Assembly (NCBI RefSeq): GCF_028826155.1
Contig: NZ_JAQGPN010000001.1
Coordinates: forward strand, 558,001 to 622,000
Direction: 5' to 3'
Source: Mesorhizobium shangrilense
Lineage (GTDB): Bacteria > Pseudomonadota > Alphaproteobacteria > Rhizobiales > Rhizobiaceae
DNA: 64,000 bases
The notes below the pieces were generated by a model. It saw nothing but the letters and a program-made list of their open reading frames with translations. It was not told the DNA's origin and searched no databases. Shown piece by piece: positions 20,152 to 29,653 of this stretch (positions are counted from its first letter, which is position 1; each line of letters opens with the position of its first letter). The translations under genes and the position numbers were made by a program.

Positions 20152-22049
20152 TCAGCCCTCCGCCAGCCAGAACGTGTCAGGCTTATAGACGCCGAGATAG
20201 GACGTCGGATTGAAGCTGTAGAGGCCCTCGGGCGGGAAGTTCCTGAGCCGGGCGGTGGTCAGGATCGGCTGCAGGGCGGAGTTGACGATGCCGATCGAAA
20301 AGACCTGGTCGGCCCATAGCGCCAGCATCTCGTTCCAGACGCTCGCCCTCGTCCCGCTGTCGACCGCGCGGCCCCATCGCTGGAGCAGGTCGAGAAGCTT
20401 GGCCGCTTCCGGCATATCCGGCGGCGAGCCCTGCTCCCCGTTGGAAAGGTAGTGGAGGCCCCAGACGGGCCACTGAAGCTGTTCGTCGGCGGTCGGCGCC
20501 AGTTCGTTGGGGCTCATCTCGGCCGTAGGGATACCGTTGTCGATGCCCGACCAGAGCGACATGGTGATCTGTCCCGCAATGGCGCGGCTGCGGAACACGT
20601 CGCGCTGCGAAGTGCGGATGAAGAGCTTGATGCCGACCTCACGCCAATGGTCCGTGACCAGTTCCAGCACGTCGGTGTCGAGGGTGCTCTCGCCGGCGGT
20701 CTCGACCACGAGCTGCGCCGGATTGCCGTCGGGAAGGAGGCGGATCTGGCCCCTGGCCGGCCGCTTCAGCCCCACCTCGTCGAGCAGCGCATTGGCCTGG
20801 TCGGGATCGTAGGCGGCCCAGGCGGTCGGGAACTCGGGCCGGAACAGCATGCTTTCGGGAAGCACCGTGTCAGCGCTCTCCCTGGACAGTCCGTAGAACA
20901 GGGCAAGATTGATCTCGCGCCGGTTGATTGCCAGCGAAAGGGCGCGCCGTAGCCGCACATCGCGGAGGAAGGGAAGCCATGTCGGGTCGGCGCAATTCAT
21001 GTTCGGCAGCAGCGCGACCCGGGCGCCCTGCGTGCGCTTCCACAGATGGACCTTGACCGGATGGCGCCGCTCGGCATCCTTCAGCAGCGTGTAGTCCGCG
21101 AAGTCGAGCCCGTTCATCTGCAGATCGCTCTCGCCCGCGCTGGTCTTCGCCACGATGATGGCCGAGGAACTGACGTCGAGGATGAACTGGTCGATATAGG
21201 GCAGCTGCTGTCCGGTTTCGTCGACCCTGTGGAAGAAGGCATTGCGCTCGAACACGAAGCGCTCGGCCGGCGGCTTGGTGGTGTTGCGCCACGGATCGAG
21301 GGTCGGCAGCTCGGGATTCTCCGGCCGGTACTGGCGAGCCATGCGCAGGTGGAGCGTCGTCCACTTCTTGGCCTTGTTGACCTTGATCAGCTCGTCGAGC
21401 TTCTCGGGATCCTGGTGCTTCTTGTGGAACTGCTTCATGTAGTGGGCCGGCAGAACCAGCCCCAACGCCTGCGCGGAAGCGATCTCCGGCAGGAAATACG
21501 GATTGGGTGCATGCCAGGTGAAGCGCACGGTCAACGGATCCACGATCTCGAACACCGGCTTCTTGCCGTCGACCAGGAGCGGGCGCGGCAGTCCGCCGGG
21601 CGTCAGGTCCTCGTCGTGATAGACGTCTTCCCAGACATAGCGGAAGTCTTCGGCCGTGAACGGTTGACCGTCCGACCATTTGTGCCCCTCGCGCAGCCTG
21701 AAGGTGAAGATGCGCTCCTCGTCCACTTCGAAGCTCGACAGGATGTCCGGCACGAACTGGAGGGTCTCGTCGTAGCCGACCAGGCGGGAATAGCCGTTGA
21801 TCGTCATCAAGCGGATGTCACGCTGGCCGCTGATCAGAAAACGCACGGAGCCGCCATACTGGCCCGGTTCACGGCCCATCGCGGCGAGATTGACGACAAG
21901 CGGATCCTTCGGCAGCCGTTCGGCCATCGGCGGCAACTTGCCCTCGTCGAGCAGCGCACGCAGGAAGCTCGGCTCCCGGTCGGCGGCGAGGAGCGTGCGC
22001 GGCGACAGAGTGGTGGCTGCGATCAGTCCGAGTGTGGTCCGCCTGTTGA

Positions 22050-22053
<4 letters not shown>
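20152..22053 (-). CDS. Periplasmic solute-binding protein, peptide/opine type (SBP family 5)
   Basis: This 633-residue family-5 binding protein delivers substrate to the adjacent permeases. The N-terminus MINRRTTLGLIAATT has a twin-arginine-like signal and a likely cleavage after LLAA. Family features are FRLREGHKWSDGQPFTAED near residue 120 and the later FLRDVRLRRALSLAINRREI. The ATG at 22053 overlaps the ATPase stop by 4 bases and starts the signal peptide; the longer open frame lies antisense-like inside the ATPase gene. It differs from the usual order in being placed between the ATPase gene and the permeases. Ligand unknown. Confidence 0.9.
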
Positions 22054-23930
<1,877 letters not shown>

Positions 23931-24209
23931 CCCCAGTCAACGCCCCTGCGCCAAGCACCTTTGTGGCGCTTCAGGCGTGGAGACTATAGTACCGCCGCGA
24001 AACTGCCTAGTGGATGTGAACGAGCTCGACTGCCGGCTGATCGAAGGGATACATCCCCTTCAGACGCGCGGAACATAATCGGAACATCTTCCGACCATAT
24101 GGTTCTTCAATGATCGCGACCGCACATTCCATCCCCTTCTCGAATCAGACTCCACATTGGGTTGTGGCTCTGGTTCAATTCCCGCGGGGACAACGGGGGT
24201 GGTTGGGGG

Positions 24210-25097
24210 ATGGCAGATCGCCAATTGATCGAGCCTGTGAAGATACAATTCGCCGGTATCGACGCGGCAGAGCATCGGATGGATGCTCTATTGCTAGGAA
24301 AGTCTCTTTCAGGAATTGCACGGGTCTACAATTCGGTGGGGCATCTGCACTTTCACGGGCAGCTCCGCACCTCAGAGCATACAGACATCCGAGTTCAAGC
24401 GGGCCCGCCGAAGCCTGGAACCATCTGGTATCTGATCTATCTCATGGTCGTGCATGGGAAGATGGCCGTGTATCCCGAGTTGCTTTTCGAAGCAGCCGGT
24501 TTCGTGGTCCCAGCCTTTGTAAAGGCGATCATTGCCAAAAAGACAGGTCAAGGCGGAGAAATGGATAAGGCGCTCGACATCATCCGCCACCAGAGCGACC
24601 AGTATCATGAGTTGGCATCCGCCATGCAGGCTGCCGGGGTTGAGCGTGAACGTCGGGCGGAGCAGAGAGAAGACAGACTGCTCGGTTTGGTGGAAATGCT
24701 CGCAACTCAGAATCGCGGCCCACTGGCAGATTTGGCTGCACCTGTTGGCCGCACCGTCGCTGAAGTTCGTCAACTACCGCACGGTATCGACCCTATTGTA
24801 GTTGATGCGCCAACAGCGGAATCGTTGAGATCACCGGAGGAGGTCACTGTGGGCGAGACCCAGAGATTTCGCGGTACGATAACCGCGCTCGATACCAAGA
24901 CGGGTGCTTTCAAATTTGAAGAGGCTGACTCTGGTCGGGAGTTGCGAGGAAAGATAACCGACCCCGCCCTCACCACTCCGCAAAACGTCTACTCACATGC
25001 GCTCGACACCAAGGTGGCACTTGCCTTGGTGGCAAAGCCGACGCTTCGCGCGGATGGCGGGATTCACAAGCTATTCGTGAGCGACGCAACAAATTGA
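24210..25097 (+). CDS. Uncharacterised protein, orphan gene on an atypical patch
   Basis: This 295-residue protein is not assigned to a function. The N-terminal half includes a possible hydrophobic segment (IWYLIYLMVVHG), a middle helical, charged region (around 130-180, QSDQYHELASAMQAAG) and a beta-rich C-terminal domain with RFRGTITALDTKTGAFKFEE, which looks like a small OB/SH3-type fold and may bind a ligand or nucleic acid. Base composition and codon use are less GC-rich than in the neighbours, and a decayed transposase lies just downstream, both suggesting horizontal transfer. The ATG at 24210 follows a GGGGG-rich ribosome site; an earlier ATG at 24162 is possible. A small reading frame begins at its stop codon (TTGA overlap). 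Confidence 0.65.
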   Translation: MADRQLIEPVKIQFAGIDAAEHRMDALLLGKSLSGIARVYNSVGHLHFHGQLRTSEHTDIRVQAGPPKPGTIWYLIYLMVVHGKMAVYPELLFEAAGFVVPAFVKAIIAKKTGQGGEMDKALDIIRHQSDQYHELASAMQAAGVERERRAEQREDRLLGLVEMLATQNRGPLADLAAPVGRTVAEVRQLPHGIDPIVVDAPTAESLRSPEEVTVGETQRFRGTITALDTKTGAFKFEEADSGRELRGKITDPALTTPQNVYSHALDTKVALALVAKPTLRADGGIHKLFVSDATN

Positions 25098-25372
25098 CTG
25101 TTTCGGACGCAGAAGCCCGCTTCGATCTGCTCTTGAAGGCAATGCCCACGCCCCCTTTGGCTCCGAACGTAGGAAAGACTACAAAAGCAGGTCCAGCATC
25201 ACGTGAGGATGCTTCCGAAGGTCCTGGCGGAACTCGAACTCCAAAGGTAGGTCTGGAGCCACTTCTTCGACACCGAAACGTAAGCTCCGGTCATCAACAC
25301 TTAACGTGCGCCCAACAGGCTTCGATGTTGTTCGTGTGGACCTCGCCTAAGACGTACTGCTTGGCAGAGTGA
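25094..25372 (+). CDS. Possible small coupled gene, 3' end probably lost
   Basis: A TTG at 25094 overlaps the stop of the preceding gene and opens a 92-codon frame starting TVSDAEARFDLLLKAM, a plausible helical protein start. From about codon 55 it runs antisense through the decayed transposase, so the natural C-terminus is probably gone. It may be the remnant of a small partner of the upstream orphan gene, or chance. Confidence 0.25.
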   Translation: MTVSDAEARFDLLLKAMPTPPLAPNVGKTTKAGPASREDASEGPGGTRTPKVGLEPLLRHRNVSSGHQHLTCAQQASMLFVWTSPKTYCLAE

Positions 25373-25675
25373 CGGTCCCGTGGCGGTAGCCAAGCTCCGC
25401 CAGTTCGCGGAACGCGCCAGTTTCGTCCCTGGTGATGCGGGAACCCGGCTTAACCCTTGAAGATGGCGGGGAGTACGTGCTTCCGCTTTAGGCTTGGGAT
25501 GCACCGAAAACGACAGTCTTGTCATCCTCGCCGAGCTTGTCGACGCCGCCGTAAAACATATTGTCGGCTTCCACAACGATACCCTTCCCGCCAAGCGAGT
25601 TGTGGCCATCAACATAGCCCATGTAGTGGCGGATCAGATTGCACATGCGCGGTAGCGGATACATCCGTGATCCGA
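25292..25675 (-). pseudogene. Decayed IS1595-type transposase
   Basis: The minus strand encodes fragments of an IS1595-family (ISXO2-like) transposase in more than one frame. Near 25500-25650 there is GYVDGHNSLGGKGIVVEAD, the first catalytic-Asp region. Near 25295-25370, in another frame, there is HSAKQYVLGEVHTNNIEACW, the conserved HTN-IE-W-K end of the DDE/N domain. Stops and frameshifts separate them, the N-terminal zinc-ribbon part is absent, and no terminal inverted repeats were recognised, so the element is dead. It abuts the stop codon of the polysaccharide lyase gene. Confidence 0.75.
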
Positions 25676-25678
25676 GCG

Positions 25679-26632
25679 CTACTGGGTCGGGCAGGCGCTC
25701 GGTCCGAGCACGTCGGTGCAACGGGGCGAACGGCGGAAGTCGTCATAGTAAAGCGTCCACTCGTTGGTGTGTGCACCCCGATAGGGGCCGAACTTGAAGT
25801 ACTGGTTCTCGCCCAGCCCCGGATCGGCATGGCCGATGCGGCCGGTGACGGTGACCACCGGCTTGCCGTTGGCAAACAGCTCTATCCGGCCCGACCCGTC
25901 CGGCCCCGGCTTGGTGTAGACGGCAAAGTCGATCCAGCCCGAGCCTGGCGTCGGAAGGCTGTTGCCATGGTTCACCACCCTGATGGCGTCTGTGCAGGAT
26001 GTGTAGATGTCGTTGTCGCCCGGCGTCCAGGACGGATCGGTGGCCACGAGCGCGCGCATCTGGTTGGTTTCGGGACGCAGCCAGACAGGCGTGCCGGTCC
26101 CCGCGCAGCCGGTTCCGGAACCTCGTCCGCCCGGATCGAGGTAGTTGGTCTCTACGGTGGCGAAGAGCTTGCCGTTGCGCAGCCGCAGGGCGAAGAAGGG
26201 GCTGAAGTCGCCCGCGGCGCCCGGGTCGATCTCGCGCTTCCACTGGGCGATCAGGTAGCGATGGTCATCCACCGGGATGGGATCGCCGAACTTGACGGCA
26301 AAACCGTACCAGACGCCCTGGTCGTAGGGGACGCGCAGTTCCGTCCTCTCCCAGATCTCGGCGCGCTCGCTGCAGCCTTCCGAGGTGGCCCCACACAACG
26401 GCTTGACCGACAGCTTCAAGGCGCCGCCGCCATTGCGCGCGACCCGGTTCTGGAATTCGACCGAGCCCGCGCTCTGCTCGAAATTGTCGCGATAATAGAG
26501 CCCCCCCGTGTCGGAAAATGTCGGACCGTCAAACCCGTCGCGCAGCACCTGCTCGACAGTATCGGCGACAGCCTGACCGGACGCGCAGATCGCAGCGGCA
26601 AGTCCAGCGGCAGGCAGCACGCGCATGTTCAT
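25679..26632 (-). CDS. Secreted polysaccharide lyase-like protein
   Basis: This 317-residue exported protein has a signal peptide (MNMRVLPAAGLAAAICASG, cleavage after AVAD). The body looks like a beta-jelly-roll lyase of the Pfam Polysacc_lyase group (PF14099, heparin/glucuronan lyase-like): GGGALKLSVKP, ERTELRVP, an internal YLIAQWKREIDP, and the late NQYFKFGPYRGAHTNEWTLYYDDF. Such enzymes cleave uronic-acid polymers by beta-elimination. It overlaps the cyclase gene by 4 bases, and that gene follows a UDP-sugar dehydrogenase gene, so the enzyme may trim a self-made glycan. The transposase remnant begins right after its stop, so the original C-terminus may have been trimmed. Confidence 0.7.
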   Translation of the reverse strand: MNMRVLPAAGLAAAICASGQAVADTVEQVLRDGFDGPTFSDTGGLYYRDNFEQSAGSVEFQNRVARNGGGALKLSVKPLCGATSEGCSERAEIWERTELRVPYDQGVWYGFAVKFGDPIPVDDHRYLIAQWKREIDPGAAGDFSPFFALRLRNGKLFATVETNYLDPGGRGSGTGCAGTGTPVWLRPETNQMRALVATDPSWTPGDNDIYTSCTDAIRVVNHGNSLPTPGSGWIDFAVYTKPGPDGSGRIELFANGKPVVTVTGRIGHADPGLGENQYFKFGPYRGAHTNEWTLYYDDFRRSPRCTDVLGPSACPTQ

Positions 26633-27969
26633 TGCAGCTTCTTCATCTCCCGCCTGAAGGGCGACCTGTGTTCCGCCTCTCGATGCAGCATCATCACCTG
26701 TTCGGCATCCGACATGCGATCATAACCTTCTTCGAAATTTCCGTCCTCTGCAATGGCTCCCCCATCCGAGAAATCCGGATGCATGATGATGAGCTTCTGC
26801 TTGGCGCCGGCAAGCTGTTCCTTTCCGATCTCCAGCCAGTTGCCGCCGCAGTAGCCAGCAAAATCGCTGCTGGCGATGATCTCATGGTGGTATTTCTTGG
26901 TCAGGTTCTGAAGGCGCTGCACCTCGTTGACCGCGGACCCGAATGTGGAGAAGGTCAGCCGGTCGGTGAGCCCGACATTGCCGAACATCACGTTGCCCAC
27001 GTGGAGGCCGATGCCGTAGGCGATCTTGCCCAGTCCTTTCTGCTCGCGGGCGCGATTCAGATCGGCCATGCGCGACGTGGCCCGGAACGTCCCCGACAAG
27101 GCCGCCCGGCATGCGACCTCCGACGGGGCGCGATGTCGCTCGCATGGATAGACGGCAAGGAACCCGTCCCCCAGGAAGCTCAGGATCTGCCCCCCGTTGC
27201 GATTGAAGGGCGCGGCGATGGCGTCGAAGAAGGCGTTGAGCGTATCGATATAGCTCTCCCGGCCAACCGTCTCGGCGAGCCTGGTGGAGCCGCGCATATC
27301 GGCCATGACCAGGGCGGCGCGAATGGTGTCGCCGTCGCCGCGCTTCACCTGCCCCCTCAGCACCCGTTTGCCTGCGTCACCGCCGACATAGGTCGTCAGC
27401 ATGTTGTCGGCCAGCTTGTTGAGGACCGCCATCTTGGCGGCCACTGCAAGGGGGCTCTGGATGCGCAGCAACGCCGCGAGCGTGCTCTCCGAGAACCCCT
27501 GCGGGCTGTCGGTGCTCCAGGATCCGAGCATTCCCCGCTGCTCGCCGCCGAAAGAGTGCACAAACGCCAGATAGTCGGTGACGCCCCACGCCCTCAGGTC
27601 TTCGAAAATCGGGAACTCCGACGGCCCCTCCGGATCTATGCGGCGGCGCAGATGCTCGAGCTTGTTGCTCAGCAAATGGAAATAGGGACTGCGCAGGAAG
27701 CGCTCGGGCGGCAGCCCATCCTTCTTGCGCAGCCCTTCTATCTCGATCGCTTCGCCCCGACGCCAGGTGAAGCTCAGCGCATCGTAGAGGGGGTGCAGCA
27801 TCGAAAAACTGAGATGAACGCGGACCACAGGCACTCCGGCAGCGGCCAGCCGCTCGCAAAAACCCTGGATCATGGCTTCCAGCGCATCGCCCGCAAGCGC
27901 CGAGCGCATCAACCAATCCGCCACCTTGTCCATCAGGATGCCGGACACTTCGCCCTGTACGAAAGCCAT
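26629..27969 (-). CDS. Class III adenylate/guanylate cyclase
   Basis: This 446-residue soluble cyclase makes cAMP or cGMP. The N-terminal half (1-200) is the sensor-like region common in rhizobial cyclases (WLMRSALAGDALEAM, LHPLYDALSFTWRRG). The catalytic domain (about 225-400) keeps both metal Asp residues (VMADMRGST and FLGDGFLAVY) and the late Asn/Arg pair in FSTFGSAVNEVQRL. No membrane segment is seen. It lies 45 bases after the UDP-sugar dehydrogenase gene and overlaps the lyase gene by 4 bases, so a second messenger enzyme sits inside a polysaccharide operon. The nucleotide specificity is not decided here. Confidence 0.88.
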   Translation of the reverse strand: MAFVQGEVSGILMDKVADWLMRSALAGDALEAMIQGFCERLAAAGVPVVRVHLSFSMLHPLYDALSFTWRRGEAIEIEGLRKKDGLPPERFLRSPYFHLLSNKLEHLRRRIDPEGPSEFPIFEDLRAWGVTDYLAFVHSFGGEQRGMLGSWSTDSPQGFSESTLAALLRIQSPLAVAAKMAVLNKLADNMLTTYVGGDAGKRVLRGQVKRGDGDTIRAALVMADMRGSTRLAETVGRESYIDTLNAFFDAIAAPFNRNGGQILSFLGDGFLAVYPCERHRAPSEVACRAALSGTFRATSRMADLNRAREQKGLGKIAYGIGLHVGNVMFGNVGLTDRLTFSTFGSAVNEVQRLQNLTKKYHHEIIASSDFAGYCGGNWLEIGKEQLAGAKQKLIIMHPDFSDGGAIAEDGNFEEGYDRMSDAEQVMMLHREAEHRSPFRREMKKLQ

Positions 27970-28014
27970 GGGATGATCCTGTCGCTCCAGGTTATGTTGC
28001 TGTCCCGCCCACCC

Positions 28015-29358
28015 TCAAGCCTTGATGATATGATCGCCGCCTAGCCCAAGGCGACCGAAAACATTGCGCGTATCGATGATCAGCGGCGCGCCCCGCGCGA
28101 TCTCCGCATAGTCGATGGAATCGTGGTCAGTGGCGACGAGCACCGCATCGAACTCGCCGAGCCGCGCCCCGGTGAGTTCGACCGAGCGGCGGCCCTTGAG
28201 CGGCATGTGCTCGCGGGTCGGCGGGATCTCCGCGACATAGGGGTCATGGAACTCCGCCCGCCCGCCACGCTCCTCAATCAGTTCGATCAGCCGCAACGAA
28301 GGGCTTTCGCGGATGTCTGGAACGTTCTTCTTGTAGGCCAAACCGACGACAAGGATGCGCGAGCGGCTGAGCGCCTTGCCGGCATGACGATCCAAAGCGT
28401 CGGCAAGCCGGGCGACGATATGCCGGGGCATGGCCGAGTTAATCTCGCCGGCGAGCTCGATGAAGCGCGTCGGCATCTCGTATTCCCGCGCCTTCCAGGT
28501 CAGGTAGAAGGGGTCGATGGGGACGCAATGGCCGCCGAGGCCGGGACCGGGATAGAACGGCATGAAGCCGAACGGCTTGCTCTTGGCCGCCTCGATCACC
28601 TCCCAGATGTCGATGCCCATCGCGCCGTAGACGAGCTTCAACTCGTTGACGAGCGCGATATTCACCGAACGGAAGATATTCTCGGTGAGTTTTACGGCTT
28701 CCGCCGTCGCAGTCGTGGATACCGGAACGACGGTATCGACCACGGCGCCGTAGAACGCCCGCATGAGCGCGGCTGCTTCATGACCGTCGCCGGCGACGAC
28801 CTTCGGGATCGTCGACACGGCGAAGTCGCGGTTGCCCGGGTCCTCGCGCTCAGGGGAGAAGCCAAGGTAGAAGTCCCGGCCCGAGCGCAGCCCGGTCGCT
28901 TCCAGGATCGGCCTCAGGACGCCGTCGGTGGTGCCTGGGTAGGTCGTCGATTCCAGGACGACGAGTTGTCCCCGCCGCAGACTGGCGGCTATGGCGCGTG
29001 CGGTGTTCTCGACGAAGGAAAGGTCCGGATCGCGATGCCTCGTCAATGGCGTCGGCACGCAGATCACGATGACGTCGCATTCGGCCAATCCGACGAAATC
29101 GTGGCTGGCGCGGAACCTACCGTCGCGCAGCGATCGGCCGAGGGCTTCGTCGGGCACTGCTTCGATATAGGACGCTCCGCCGTTGAGCATGTCGACCTTG
29201 GCGGGATCGATGTCGAATCCCAGCGTCGGAAAGCCGCCCGTCGCCATGGCCATCGCGAGCGGCAGCCCGACATACCCCAGCCCGATGACCCCGACGCGCG
29301 CCGTAAGCCGGTCGATGCGCGTGCGCAGGATCTCATAGGTCGAGTGGCTTGTGTGCAA
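28015..29358 (-). CDS. UDP-N-acetylglucosamine-type 6-dehydrogenase (WbpA/TviB family)
   Basis: This 447-residue nucleotide-sugar dehydrogenase oxidises C6 of a UDP-N-acetyl-hexosamine to the uronic acid with NAD+. The Rossmann motif is GVIGLGYVGLPLA (23-35), the central part has YLGFSPEREDPGN, and the catalytic Cys278 lies in GPGLGGHCVPIDP, the form typical for UDP-GlcNAc/ManNAc rather than UDP-glucose enzymes. It differs clearly from the Ugd at 15554. As first gene of the dehydrogenase-cyclase-lyase operon it suggests synthesis of a uronic-acid-containing glycan. No glycosyltransferase lies next to it. The exact sugar is inferred. Confidence 0.9.
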   Translation of the reverse strand: MHTSHSTYEILRTRIDRLTARVGVIGLGYVGLPLAMAMATGGFPTLGFDIDPAKVDMLNGGASYIEAVPDEALGRSLRDGRFRASHDFVGLAECDVIVICVPTPLTRHRDPDLSFVENTARAIAASLRRGQLVVLESTTYPGTTDGVLRPILEATGLRSGRDFYLGFSPEREDPGNRDFAVSTIPKVVAGDGHEAAALMRAFYGAVVDTVVPVSTTATAEAVKLTENIFRSVNIALVNELKLVYGAMGIDIWEVIEAAKSKPFGFMPFYPGPGLGGHCVPIDPFYLTWKAREYEMPTRFIELAGEINSAMPRHIVARLADALDRHAGKALSRSRILVVGLAYKKNVPDIRESPSLRLIELIEERGGRAEFHDPYVAEIPPTREHMPLKGRRSVELTGARLGEFDAVLVATDHDSIDYAEIARGAPLIIDTRNVFGRLGLGGDHIIKA

Positions 29359-29653
29359 AGGCGCGGGCCTTTTCGAGTGGGAACGCAGTCGGAAAGAACA
29401 TATGGGCGGGCCGACAGCGCGACGCCAGAGGATTTATTGTCGAACGATCTATCGGACAAGCTGGCCAGATGGCGCATTCTGATCGGATGCCTCGCAGGTC
29501 TTGCGCCAATGTCGGGTCACTCCCCGGCCGATGAGTTCCGGACTTCCCGACTTCGTTCAGCATCCGTGCCCTCATGCAGGCGCCTGACGACGACGCCACC
29601 CGCGGAGCGCGTCGGCCTTCCGCATTCATCATCAGGCAAACAGTTCGATCAAC
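29359..29653. other. Non-coding gap between two minus-strand operons
   Basis: No convincing gene is seen in these 295 bases; open frames here lack ribosome sites and family features. The gap should hold the promoter of the dehydrogenase-cyclase-lyase operon and the end of the yhaN-like gene. No clear terminator was found. Confidence 0.5.

Noticed and set aside
24160..24200. TGGTTCAATTCCC resembles a tRNA T-arm and could mark an island insertion site
   Set aside because: The five bases on each side of the loop do not pair, and no acceptor or anticodon arm can be drawn.
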